Source: Polaromonas sp. (GTDB lineage Bacteria > Pseudomonadota > Gammaproteobacteria > Burkholderiales > Burkholderiaceae_C). From it: a DNA stretch of 64,000 bases. Below are positions 1 to 8,290 of the stretch, piece after piece. Position numbers and translations under genes: made by a program. The notes under the pieces were generated by a model, which ran no database searches, was not told the DNA's origin, and saw only the letters and a program-made list of their open reading frames with translations. Numbering within the stretch: position 1 is the stretch's first letter; every line of letters starts with the position of its first letter. The stretch covers positions 35,271 to 99,270 of the forward strand of contig NZ_JABBPC010000024.1 in assembly GCF_012927485.1 (NCBI RefSeq), written 5' to 3'.

Positions 1-145
1 TTCCCAGAAAATCCGCGCGCAGCCACGTCTTGCGGTGTGACACCGAAAGGCGGTGGGGAGCCAGCTGTCTGGCGCTCATCGTGACACGTTTGAGCGCTGC
101 CTGGCGGCCCGGATTACTTCCATTCCGCGCAGTGGCGGGATCGCG

Positions 146-982
146 ATGAAGCCCACGTCCACCGAACCCCCGATCGGGCCGATTGAGCCGATATCCTCCA
201 CCGACTTTCAGTCGCTGCAGTACATCAAACCTTTTGTGCTTGACAACGGCGCGGCCAAATCCTTGCACTTCACCTTGGGTGAACTGCAAAGCAGCATGCT
301 CGTGCGGCGGCCCTGGCGCCTGGAAGTCGACTACACGCGAACCATGATGGGGTTTCTGCTATTCAAGCCTGGCCCGGCGCACATCGGCATGATTGGCTTG
401 GGGGGCGGGTCACTGGCTAAATTTTGTTACCGGCAATTGCAGGACAGCAAGATCACCGTTCTGGAGATCAATCCGTATGTGATTGCGCTGCGGCAGGAGT
501 TTCTGGTGCCGGACGATGACGACCGGTTTCAGGTAATCGCTGCTGATGGCGCGCTTTATGTGCAAACCCTGACCGCCAGCTTCGATGTGCTGATGGTTGA
601 TGGCTTTGACCATGAAGGACAACCCGCTGCCTTGTGCTCGCAGCGTTTTTATGACGACTGTTTTACGGCATTGGCCGACGACGGCTTGCTGGTGGTCAAT
701 CTGCATTACGACCATCCGGATTACGCTGTATTTGCGTCTCGTATTTGCCGCAGCTTCAGCGGCAATGCCGTCGAGGTTCTGATCGAAGACAAAACCAACT
801 GCATTGTGTTCGCATCCAAAGACCAGGCGATTTCTCCGCGCAACATGAGCCTGCCGAAAAGCTTGTCGAGTCTGGATGGCGAGGCCCGCATGCAACTCAA
901 GTCGGAGCTGGTACGGATTGCCTGGCAGATGAAAAACCTGGGCAAAGGTAGCACCGACCAGGCCCGCGCAGGACTCGAATAG
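146..982 (+). CDS. spermidine synthase-like methyltransferase-fold protein
   Basis: A 278-aa protein with the Rossmann fold of spermidine/spermine synthases. The glycine-rich motif GMIGLGGGSLAKF is followed by the acidic LEINP (ligand-binding E) and by a DVLMVDGFD segment. It is shorter than true SpeE, and polyamine synthesis cannot be inferred; such stand-alone proteins are usually annotated as spermidine synthase-like or fused-MFS-like transferases. The reading frame is open from position 53, but I chose ATG 146 because the homologous part begins about there and the upstream residues look non-coding. It stands alone on the plus strand with no obvious partner. Confidence 0.75.
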   Translation: MKPTSTEPPIGPIEPISSTDFQSLQYIKPFVLDNGAAKSLHFTLGELQSSMLVRRPWRLEVDYTRTMMGFLLFKPGPAHIGMIGLGGGSLAKFCYRQLQDSKITVLEINPYVIALRQEFLVPDDDDRFQVIAADGALYVQTLTASFDVLMVDGFDHEGQPAALCSQRFYDDCFTALADDGLLVVNLHYDHPDYAVFASRICRSFSGNAVEVLIEDKTNCIVFASKDQAISPRNMSLPKSLSSLDGEARMQLKSELVRIAWQMKNLGKGSTDQARAGLE

Positions 983-1197
983 CGCTTTTCCATTACAAGC
1001 GGCTGAGTGCACCTGGCACACGCCTCCGGCGCCTCGAAAGTCTCCTATCATTGACCGTGACGAAGCGAAATTCGAGGAACTTGCTGACGCTGCAAAAAGT
1101 GGCTGCCCGCCGCCCCGTGTATCGCCCAGTGTTCCGGAATCACTCTCTTCGACGCACCGCGCACCAAGCCAGTAGACCAACAAACGAAAGCTTAACC

Positions 1198-1476
1198 ATG
1201 GACTTGAAAACAAACTTCTCTTTTGAGGTGCAGTACGCTGCACAGTCAGACACCGCCAAGGCGGAACGCGATGAAGTGATGAATTCCCTTGGGCCTTCTC
1301 TGCAAAGATTGTTTGCTGCCGACGACAGCGCGGCCACGGTCGTGGTGAGCGACAGTCACAAGGGGAGTGACAACCGAATTGTGGAGCTGGTGACGACACT
1401 GCAAGACGCGCAGATTGCGAAAATTCTCAAGACATTTTGTGATGAATGGGGCGTGATTGTGAATGCGCTCGAATAG
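1198..1476 (+). CDS. small hypothetical protein (92 aa)
   Basis: A 92-aa acidic protein beginning MDLKTNFSFEVQ and ending VIVNALE. I recognise no domain and see no signal peptide or membrane segment. The frame is open upstream to 1051, but the ATG at 1198 fits better because the preceding 49 residues are basic and look random. It converges with the GspC-like gene, with 41 bp between the stops. Function unknown; the regular composition supports a real gene. Confidence 0.55.
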   Translation: MDLKTNFSFEVQYAAQSDTAKAERDEVMNSLGPSLQRLFAADDSAATVVVSDSHKGSDNRIVELVTTLQDAQIAKILKTFCDEWGVIVNALE

Positions 1477-1517
1477 CTTGCCCGGTACCTGACCCGATCT
1501 CGCCATCAGCGCCGTCG

Positions 1518-2135
1518 TCAGGGGCTGCGACGCTCCTCGCGTCGGATGGGCGCTGGCGGCAGCCGCCGCGCGTCGGTTCTGGGGGGCGGACTGGTCCGGG
1601 TAATTTGCCCTACCGTCGCGGGAGAGGCTGCAGAGACACCCGCAGGTAAGGAAGTGATCAAAGTGGCCGTCTTGTAGGCAGGCAGCGATAGCATCACTCG
1701 CCCAGCCCCCTCCGGGTCATCGGCGAGCGTGGCATCGCGTTGGCCGACCGCTTTGAGCACATACCCGGGCGCGATTCGGGCACCCACAACGAAAGGCCGT
1801 GCTGGTTTACCGTCGACCGAAATCAGCGCAGTTCCCTCGCCCGCCGCGCTGGCTATAACCCCTGCCAGCGCGAACCTTTCAGCCGCCCCGGGCATGAGGC
1901 CAGGCGCCTTTGAAGACGATCCACCCAGCAGACGCGTGATGGCAAGCTGGCTGGCGGAAGCGTCGTTGATTGACGTTACAACAGCGACTTCGGGTACGAC
2001 AACCCGCGCAGTCCGGCCACCCATGCGCAATCCCCAGTACACCGCGCTGGATGCGACCAATGCCCACAAAAGCGCAGTTATCAAGCGCAATGCCCATTTG
2101 CTCTGCATTCGCAGATTATCCCTGAACGACGCCAT
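1518..2135 (-). CDS. GspC-like type II secretion inner-membrane protein (orphan)
   Basis: A 205-aa protein with the layout of type II secretion protein C/N. It has a short cytoplasmic N-terminus, one membrane segment (WALRLITALLWALVASSAVYW, about residues 13–33), then a periplasmic HR-like domain of small-residue-rich strands (LAGVIAS, ALISVDGKPARPFVVG, VLKAVG), and a proline/arginine-rich tail. GspC links the inner-membrane platform to the GspD secretin. No other gsp gene lies nearby, so it is an orphan here. Start at ATG 2135; the frame is open to 2300 but the upstream residues look non-coding. It could instead be a pilus or competence accessory protein of the same fold. Confidence 0.65.
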   Translation of the reverse strand: MASFRDNLRMQSKWALRLITALLWALVASSAVYWGLRMGGRTARVVVPEVAVVTSINDASASQLAITRLLGGSSSKAPGLMPGAAERFALAGVIASAAGEGTALISVDGKPARPFVVGARIAPGYVLKAVGQRDATLADDPEGAGRVMLSLPAYKTATLITSLPAGVSAASPATVGQITRTSPPPRTDARRLPPAPIRREERRSP

Positions 2136-2615
2136 ACTGACGCCCGTTGGCGACGGTCTTTTGATCGCTTTTGACAGGAGATCGCGGCCTGGCCACTGCC
2201 AAAGTTTGCTCGGCTGACTGAGCAGACGGGCGCGCCGGACCCCAGCGCCTGATCCGCGCGTTTGGAAGCTGCATTTGCCGTGTAACGACAAGTCAACCAA
2301 ACCTCACATTTATTTACTTTTCTTAAAATGGTTCACAGGCGCCGGTGACCGCCGAAGGTGGCCGTTCCACACGTCAGCGCGCGCCTGTAAAAACGCCGGC
2401 AGCTGTCCATTTGACGCGAAGCCGACGACGAGGGGTTGACCCTCGCGCAGGCTTTATGCGGGCCGGAACAGGTTGACGAAGGCGCGCCCCGGTGATTTAA
2501 TTTAGGGGCCTCCGGAGCCGCTTCAGGGCTTCGTTTATTGGCCTGAGGAAGACTGCAGACTTGCCCGTATTTTTTGTCCAAGCTTTCCTGTCAGACCCCA
2601 GCCAAAGAGGTGCGC
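2136..2615. other. intergenic region between divergent gspC-like and crp/fnr-like genes
   Basis: About 480 bases with no convincing gene. It must hold the promoters for the two divergent genes. A sigma70-like promoter facing the Crp/Fnr gene is visible and listed separately. AT-rich sequence near 2300–2330 could serve the GspC-like gene, but no clear promoter hexamers stand out there. Confidence 0.5.
2473..2501 (+). promoter_or_regulatory. sigma70-type promoter for the Crp/Fnr-family gene
   Basis: TTGACG (2473–2478) and TTTAAT (2496–2501) are separated by exactly 17 bases, a good match to the sigma70 -35/-10 consensus. Transcription would begin near 2508, giving a leader of about 100 bases before the regulator. 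Confidence 0.5.
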
Positions 2616-3341
2616 TTGCCGATACAAAAAGATCTTTCTCTCGCAAACCGGTTGATCTCCGCGTTACCGGCACGCGAACGCGGACTATTTCTCGAACAAA
2701 GCGAACTGGTGGAAATCAGGCTTCACAATGTTTTGATTGAGCCGGGCGAGGCCCCCGCTTATGCCTACTTTCCGGTGGACAGCTTCGTGTCCGTAGTGCT
2801 TCCGGTGGAAGACGCCCCTAACGTCCAGGTCGCGCTGGTGGGCAACGAAGGCATGTTTGGCACGGGTCTCGTGCTCGACGTAGCCACCTCAGCGTTTATC
2901 AGCGTGGTTCAACGCGCCGGCCGAGCTTATCGGATTGATCGCGACGCGCTGCAGCAGCGGCTGGATAGCGATGCTCCTCTGCGGCGCGTCCTACACCGCT
3001 ATGTCGCTGTGCGCCAGAGCCATTTAGCCCAGCAAGCTGTCTGCATAAACCAGCATTCGGTCAAGCAGCGCCTGGCGCGTTGGCTGCTGATGATCCGCGA
3101 CCGTGCCCATTCCCGCGAGCTATTTGTCACTCACCAAGTTTTGGCCATGATGCTGGGTGTACGGCGAGAAAGCGTGACACGGGCCGCCAATTCCTTTGAA
3201 CAACGCGGCCTAATTAGCTACAGCCCGGGCTACGTGATGCTGCTGGATGAAGCCGCGCTTCAAAGGGTCACCTGCAGATGCTACCAAGTCGATTTGACCG
3301 TGTACGAGCACATACTCGGAATCCACCCTGTCACCGTTTAG
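2616..3341 (+). CDS. Crp/Fnr-family transcriptional regulator
   Basis: A roughly 241-aa regulator. The N-terminal half is a cyclic-nucleotide-binding-like beta roll (VLIEPGEAPAYAYFPVDSFV...), followed by a long dimerisation helix and a C-terminal winged HTH (VTHQVLAMMLGVRRESVTRAA, then EQRGLISYSPGYVMLLD). The N-terminus lacks the cysteine cluster of true Fnr, so direct oxygen sensing by an Fe-S cluster is unlikely. The frame is open from a TTG at 2574. I prefer TTG 2616 because AAAGAGG lies 5 bases upstream; GTG 2610 is another option. Its stop overlaps the convergent GIY-YIG gene by 4 bases. Confidence 0.8.
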   Translation: MPIQKDLSLANRLISALPARERGLFLEQSELVEIRLHNVLIEPGEAPAYAYFPVDSFVSVVLPVEDAPNVQVALVGNEGMFGTGLVLDVATSAFISVVQRAGRAYRIDRDALQQRLDSDAPLRRVLHRYVAVRQSHLAQQAVCINQHSVKQRLARWLLMIRDRAHSRELFVTHQVLAMMLGVRRESVTRAANSFEQRGLISYSPGYVMLLDEAALQRVTCRCYQVDLTVYEHILGIHPVTV

Positions 3342-3679
3342 GCTTGCCACACCCCATACCCAGAATCCCGCAGGCCGATGCCCAATTCCACTTCCATGTC
3401 GCGCGCAGCGTCGTAAGGCATGGGATTGAACATGGCGTAAAGCCGCGGCAGCAGACGCACGCCAAATTCGCGGGCGAAGCGGTTGGATTGAAGGCCTGCT
3501 TTGTGCTTGTCAAATCGAACGTCGGGGTCCAGCCCTGTCATGCCGACGTACACAAAAGGCAAGCCGGGCTGATAGTCGGGATTAGCGCGACGGAACCGGG
3601 CGACTTCCCATACCTCGGGCGCGAGTTCAATCACATACACGCTGTAATGGTGACTTCGCGGTGGCGTTGGCAAGGGCAT
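3338..3679 (-). CDS. GIY-YIG nuclease-fold protein
   Basis: A 113-aa protein with a degenerate GIY-YIG signature: YSVYVIEL near residue 12 and PFVYVGMTG near residue 41, followed by a basic/histidine segment (VRFDKHKAG) and RLLPRLYAMFNPM. Small stand-alone GIY-YIG proteins of the UPF/YhbQ type are common and poorly characterised; nuclease activity is not shown. It is convergent with the Crp/Fnr-type gene and the stop codons overlap. Membership is based on the two motifs only. Confidence 0.6.
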   Translation of the reverse strand: MPLPTPPRSHHYSVYVIELAPEVWEVARFRRANPDYQPGLPFVYVGMTGLDPDVRFDKHKAGLQSNRFAREFGVRLLPRLYAMFNPMPYDAARDMEVELGIGLRDSGYGVWQA

Positions 3680-3979
3680 GGGTGCTTCGCCAGGTTTTTT
3701 GCGTACGCAGGGGTGGCCGATTCAGTTACTGTAGAAATAGTAGCTGACAAGGCCCTTCGAGATTAGCCTCAAGCGACTATTTTCTTTAAAACAATTTGCG
3801 GCTGCTTAATAGCAATGAGCCTTCCTGTACGCGCTTGTATGCGCTCGTTTGCACCGGACCGCCTCGACAAACGGGTAAATTCGTTTCTTTTAAGCACATG
3901 GATTTCCCCAGGCGATAGCACGCCGGTACACGCTTCCTTTTATGATGAGTCCCTTTCCACCGCCTCACAAAAGAAAACC

Positions 3980-4171
3980 ATGCCCACATACCATATAGAA
4001 ATGATGGAAGGCCGGACTGTGGAACAAAAGCAGAAGCTGGCCGAAGCCATCACCCGGGTTAGCGTAGAGATTCTCGGCGGCGAGCCCGATTCGGTCGACA
4101 TTCTCATCACCGATGTCAAACGCGAGAACTGGGCGACCGGGGGCAAACTCTGGTCAGAGCCGAGAGACTGA
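3980..4171 (+). CDS. 4-oxalocrotonate tautomerase-family protein
   Basis: A 63-aa protein of the tautomerase superfamily, whose N-terminal proline acts as general base after removal of Met. Pro1 (MPTYHIEMMEGR) and Arg11 are present. Counting along the 4-OT framework, the position of Arg39 is Asp and that of Phe50 is Trp, so classical 4-oxalocrotonate isomerisation is doubtful. The short ATG at 3980 is required to place the catalytic proline, although the frame is open from 3815. An MFS exporter gene follows immediately or overlaps. Confidence 0.8.
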   Translation: MPTYHIEMMEGRTVEQKQKLAEAITRVSVEILGGEPDSVDILITDVKRENWATGGKLWSEPRD

Positions 4172-4184
4172 GCCCGGAAACTCC

Positions 4185-5672
4185 TTGAACACTTCGTCCT
4201 CCCTTCTTGAGTTAAAGGCGCGCTACGGCCCGCGGTATCGCTGGCTGTTGCTGCTCTCGGTGATGCTCGGCACCATGGCCTCCATCATGTCTTCGACCAT
4301 CGTCAATGTGGCGATCCCCGACATGAGCCGTCATTTCATTCTCGGTCAGGAGCGCGCCCAGTGGGTCAGTTCAGGCTTCATGGTGGCCATGACGGTTTCA
4401 ATGCTGACCACGCCCTGGCTCCTGGCGCGCTATGGCTACCGCCGCACTTATGTCGGTACGATGCTGCTGCTGATGGTCGGCGGACTGATGGGCGGGCTGG
4501 CTAACAATTTCGCCTTGGTGCTGAGCGGGCGCGTTGCGGAAGGGCTGGCAGCGGGCATCGTGCAGCCCATTCCGGCCATCATCATCATGCGGGCCTTCGG
4601 GCCTCATGAACAAGGCCGGGCCAGCGGCCTTTTCGGCATGGGCGTGGTGCTGGCGCCCGCCATTGGCCCCAGCATTGGCGGCGTACTGGTCGACATCTTC
4701 GGATGGCGCGCCGTTTTCTTCCTGGTCATTCCCTTTTGCCTGGTTTCGCTCTGGATGGCGTACCGCTATGTGCCAGTGGCGGCGCCCGGCGGGATGCTAC
4801 CGAACCGCAAAGGCGCGGGGATCGACTGGCGCGGCCTGCTGCTAGGCACCGTGGGCACGCTGTGCCTGTTGAACGGGATGGTCCAGCTGCACAGCGGCAA
4901 CCGCGGTGAAGCTGGGACACTTCTCGGCGCTGCCCTGACGACCCTGCTGGTGTTTGTCTGGTGGCAGCGCCGCATGACCACAAGCGGCGGCGCCCCGTTA
5001 ATGAACCTGGCACTCTTTGGCTACCGCCCCTTCGCTATGGGCAGCGTGGTGGCTTTCATTTACGGCACCGCGCTGTTTGGTTCAACCTACCTGCTGCCGA
5101 TGTACTTGCTGCTCGGCCTGAACCTGTCTGCGTCCCATGTGGGAACCATCCTGCTGCCGGCGGGTCTGGTGCTGGCCGTCACCATCTTCGGGGTCGGTCG
5201 ACTGGCTGACAAAAAACCGACCTGGCTGCTGGTCAGCATCGGACTGGCTTTGCTGGCCGCCTCGTTTGCACTCATGCTGACGGTGACCCTGACTTCGGGA
5301 TTGTGGCTGCTGGTCATGTTGGCCACGCTGGGACGCATCGGGCTTGGTTTTATCCTGCCTTCGCTCAACCTCGGTTCACTTCGGCCGCTGCATGAGCACC
5401 TGCTGGCTCAGGGCGCAAGCGCCATCAACTTTCTACGCATGCTGGGCGGTGCGATCGGCGTCAGTCTTTGCGGGATTGTGCTGGAATGGCGCATCGCCGC
5501 GCATGGCGATTCTTTTGCCAACGCCAGCAGCAGCCCCGCACGTCTGGCCGCCTTCAACGAAACTTTTTTAATGCTCGCCGGCTTATGCGCACTGGCGATG
5601 GTGGCGGCCTGGAAACTTCGTGTTCGGGTGGCCGCGAAAGGTCTGCCACCCAAACCCTCCGTAGAAGATTAA
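4185..5672 (+). CDS. MFS drug exporter, DHA2 (EmrB/QacA-like) family
   Basis: A roughly 495-aa integral membrane protein with many hydrophobic segments, consistent with a 14-TM proton-driven exporter. The first helix (WLLLLSVMLGTMASIMSSTI) runs into NVAIPDM, a DHA2 hallmark, and RVAEGLAAGIVQPIPAIII and GVVLAPAIGPSIGG match the family motifs (motif C-like). The frame is open from ATG 4113, which would overlap the tautomerase by 59 bases; TTG 4185 is a plausible alternative just downstream of its stop. The substrate is unknown. It sits 2 bases upstream of the amidotransferase, so the three genes may be co-transcribed. Confidence 0.8.
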   Translation: MNTSSSLLELKARYGPRYRWLLLLSVMLGTMASIMSSTIVNVAIPDMSRHFILGQERAQWVSSGFMVAMTVSMLTTPWLLARYGYRRTYVGTMLLLMVGGLMGGLANNFALVLSGRVAEGLAAGIVQPIPAIIIMRAFGPHEQGRASGLFGMGVVLAPAIGPSIGGVLVDIFGWRAVFFLVIPFCLVSLWMAYRYVPVAAPGGMLPNRKGAGIDWRGLLLGTVGTLCLLNGMVQLHSGNRGEAGTLLGAALTTLLVFVWWQRRMTTSGGAPLMNLALFGYRPFAMGSVVAFIYGTALFGSTYLLPMYLLLGLNLSASHVGTILLPAGLVLAVTIFGVGRLADKKPTWLLVSIGLALLAASFALMLTVTLTSGLWLLVMLATLGRIGLGFILPSLNLGSLRPLHEHLLAQGASAINFLRMLGGAIGVSLCGIVLEWRIAAHGDSFANASSSPARLAAFNETFLMLAGLCALAMVAAWKLRVRVAAKGLPPKPSVED

Positions 5673-5674
5673 GC

Positions 5675-6505
5675 ATGTGCCAATTGCTCGGCATGAACTG
5701 CAACACGCCCACGGATGTGACCTTCAGTTTTCGGGGTTTTGCGCAACGTGGCGGCCACACCGACCAACATTCCGACGGTTGGGGTATTGCTTTTTTTGAA
5801 GGTGACGGCAGCCCAGGCGGCGACAAGGGCCTACGCCATTTTGTGGACCACCAGTCAGCCTGGGAGTCCCCGGTGGCGGAGCTGATTCGGCGCTACCCGA
5901 TTAAAAGTCGCAATGTCATTGCGCACATCCGCAAGGCAACACAGGGTCGCGTCGCGTTAGAGAATTGCCACCCCTTCGTGCGCGAGCTGTGGGGCCGCTA
6001 CTGGGTATTTGCGCACAATGGGGATCTCAAAGATTTCTCGCCACGGCTGCATGGCAGCTTCAAGCCAGTCGGCTCCACTGACAGCGAACGCGCTTTTTGC
6101 TGGATCATGCAGGAACTGGCGAAATCCCACGCCGGCGTTCCCAGTGTGGAGGAGCTGAGCCTCACTCTGCGAGAGTTGTCGGCACAGATCGCCGGATTCG
6201 GCACTTTTAACTTTTTGCTGAGCAACGGCCAGGCATTGTGGGCCCACGCGTCCACCAGCCTGTATTACGTCGAGCGGCGCCACCCGTTTGCCCATGCAAC
6301 CTTGAGCGATGAAGATGTCACCGTCAACTTTGCGGAGCAGACCAATCCCACCGACCGCGTGGCGCTGGTAGTAACCGCGCCGCTCACCACCAACGAGTGC
6401 TGGGCGGCATTCCAAGCGGGTGAGCTGAAGGTATTTGTGGGTGGCGTGCTGGTTGTATCCGGCAAGCCGCTTACGGCTTCAGCGCTGCTGCCAAAGGGCA
6501 ACTGA
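5675..6505 (+). CDS. class II glutamine amidotransferase (YafJ-like)
   Basis: A 276-aa Ntn-hydrolase domain. Cys2 directly after the initiator Met (MCQLLGMNC) is the expected catalytic nucleophile. The family segments GWGIAFFEG, RNVIAHIRKAT, HPFVRELWGRYWVFAHNG and STDSERAF are all present. No synthase domain is attached, as in YafJ, so the acceptor of the ammonia is unknown. It starts 2 bases after the MFS stop. Its last 35 bases overlap, on the opposite strand, the end of the histidine phosphatase gene. Confidence 0.85.
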   Translation: MCQLLGMNCNTPTDVTFSFRGFAQRGGHTDQHSDGWGIAFFEGDGSPGGDKGLRHFVDHQSAWESPVAELIRRYPIKSRNVIAHIRKATQGRVALENCHPFVRELWGRYWVFAHNGDLKDFSPRLHGSFKPVGSTDSERAFCWIMQELAKSHAGVPSVEELSLTLRELSAQIAGFGTFNFLLSNGQALWAHASTSLYYVERRHPFAHATLSDEDVTVNFAEQTNPTDRVALVVTAPLTTNECWAAFQAGELKVFVGGVLVVSGKPLTASALLPKGN

Positions 6506-7118
6506 GACTCTGGTCATTGAGTTGCTGACGCGCCAACGCAAAAAACGAGGTCGTTTGGCCGTTGCCGCGCCGCACGGTGACGACGTAAATGCTGTCGAAA
6601 TCACTGCCTTTCCAACTCGGCACTTCGCTCACCGGACCATCCATCCGCTTCAACATGGTCCTGACCATCTCTTCAAGCTTGTGGTGTTCCCAGGCCACCA
6701 GCACAACCGCATTCTGATAGCGCGGAGCCGCCAACTCCTGCTGCAAGGCATCGATGTCGGCGTAGCCGAATGAGGTGTTGATGGGGAGGCCCAGTTGTAC
6801 CGCCGTGGGCGCGACGGTCAACAAGGGCCGCACATAGTTGTAAGACTGCCCGCCATCGGGTTTTTTCTCATGCGGGTCGGAAGCAAAGACAAAATCCGGC
6901 TTGCCGAACTTGGCCAGTAGCACGGCGGGTAAGGCCAGGGCGCGGTTGAGCCCTTGACAGTTGATCTGTCCCAGGCCCTGAGGCGGCTTCTCGCCGTGGC
7001 GGATAAAAATAATCGTTTCTTCGCGGGACTCCCCCAGTGAGGCCGACCAGGACGACACAGGCATCAGCACGCAGCCCAACAACGCGCATTTTAAAATAAC
7101 TCCTGTGCGCAGCGTCAT
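6471..7118 (-). CDS. exported histidine phosphatase-family protein
   Basis: A 215-aa protein of the phosphoglycerate mutase-like superfamily. The catalytic RHG motif is seen in IIFIRHGEKPPQGLG, and a second histidine lies in VAWEHHKLEEMV. The N-terminus has a hydrophobic stretch (VILKCALLGCVLM) followed by SSWSA, so it is probably exported; LLGC could also be a lipobox. Start at ATG 7118, with the frame open to 7214. It lies 25 bases downstream of gshB and may be the last gene of that transcript. The substrate is unknown. Confidence 0.7.
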   Translation of the reverse strand: MTLRTGVILKCALLGCVLMPVSSWSASLGESREETIIFIRHGEKPPQGLGQINCQGLNRALALPAVLLAKFGKPDFVFASDPHEKKPDGGQSYNYVRPLLTVAPTAVQLGLPINTSFGYADIDALQQELAAPRYQNAVVLVAWEHHKLEEMVRTMLKRMDGPVSEVPSWKGSDFDSIYVVTVRRGNGQTTSFFALARQQLNDQSLSCPLAAALKP

Positions 7119-7143
7119 GGATTGAAGCCATGAACCCGCCAAC

Positions 7144-8103
7144 TTAGCGCGCAGCAACGGCCTGCTCCAGTGCGTTAATGAACATGGCCGCGACATCGAA
7201 ACCGGTCTGGTCAAAAATCTCCTGGAAGCAGGTGGGACTGGTGACGTTGATCTCTGTAACGCAATCGCCGATCACGTCCACGCCCGCCAACAGCAGGCCA
7301 CGCGCGGCCAATACAGGACCGACCGCTTCGGCAATTTCCAGATCCCTTTTCGACAAAGGTTGCGCGACCCCCAAGCCGCCCGCGGCCAAATTGCCACGCA
7401 CTTCGCTCCCTTGCGGAATGCGCGCCAAGCTGTAGGGCACTGGCTTGCCACCGATCACCAGCACCCGCTTGTCACCCAAGACAATTTCAGGGAGGAACTT
7501 TTGCACCATCACGCTTTGCGCACCCTCTTTATTCAGCGTCTCGATAATGCTGCCAAGGTTCAATCCGTCGTCCTTGACCCGAAAAATCCCCATGCCGCCC
7601 ATGCCGTCGAGCGGTTTGAGGATGATGTCTTTGTGCTCTGCGTGAAAGCGCTTGATCTCTTCCGCGTCGCGCGTAACCAGCGTGGGGCCGATAAACTGGG
7701 AAAACTCCATGATGGCCAGTTTCTCGGGGTGATCGCGCAGTGCGCGCGGCTTGTTGAAGACCGCGGCACCTTCCCGCTCGGCTTGCTCCAGCAGATGCGT
7801 GCTGTAGAAATACTCGCTGTCAAACGGCGGATCTTTGCGCATCACCACGGCGTCGAAATCCGCTAACGTGACGCGCCCATCGGGACGCGCAGCATCGGCG
7901 GAAAACCAGGCCTCGGCATGGCCGGTGAGGGTGATGTGCCGCACCTGCGCGGTAACCCTGGCGCCGGCTTTCCAGCTCATACCGACTGGCTCACAGACGC
8001 TGATGCGGTGGCCGCGTCGCTGCGCCTCACGCATCATGGAAAAAGTGGTGTCTTTGTAGATTTTGAAAGACTCAAGCGGATCTGCAACAAAAAGAATGTT
8101 CAT
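7144..8103 (-). CDS. gshB: glutathione synthetase
   Basis: A 319-aa ATP-grasp enzyme that joins gamma-glutamylcysteine and glycine to give glutathione in the cytosol. Clear GshB segments are MNILFVADPLESFKIYKDTT at the N-terminus, VVMRKDPPFDSEY, NKPRALRDHPEKL, ILKPLDGMGGMGIF (ATP-grasp loop) and TEINVTSPTCFQEI near the C-terminus. The length is normal. The first enzyme of the pathway, gshA, is transcribed in the same direction 2.4 kb upstream, with a potassium transporter between them. Confidence 0.96.
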   Translation of the reverse strand: MNILFVADPLESFKIYKDTTFSMMREAQRRGHRISVCEPVGMSWKAGARVTAQVRHITLTGHAEAWFSADAARPDGRVTLADFDAVVMRKDPPFDSEYFYSTHLLEQAEREGAAVFNKPRALRDHPEKLAIMEFSQFIGPTLVTRDAEEIKRFHAEHKDIILKPLDGMGGMGIFRVKDDGLNLGSIIETLNKEGAQSVMVQKFLPEIVLGDKRVLVIGGKPVPYSLARIPQGSEVRGNLAAGGLGVAQPLSKRDLEIAEAVGPVLAARGLLLAGVDVIGDCVTEINVTSPTCFQEIFDQTGFDVAAMFINALEQAVAAR

Positions 8104-8290
8104 GGTTGTTTGGGGTGTGAGTGTCGTGGCGGCTGCTGTCAGCGAGGGTAAAAACGCCTGGCGCCGTCACCGTATTGTTGTACAAACGCCGTGATCGCAC
8201 CGGCCAGCGAACTGGGTCACGAATACTTTTTTGTCGGCGCGACCGTTCTGGCGTTCGCTTCCGCGCGCATCGGCTAGCGCCTGAACCGCC

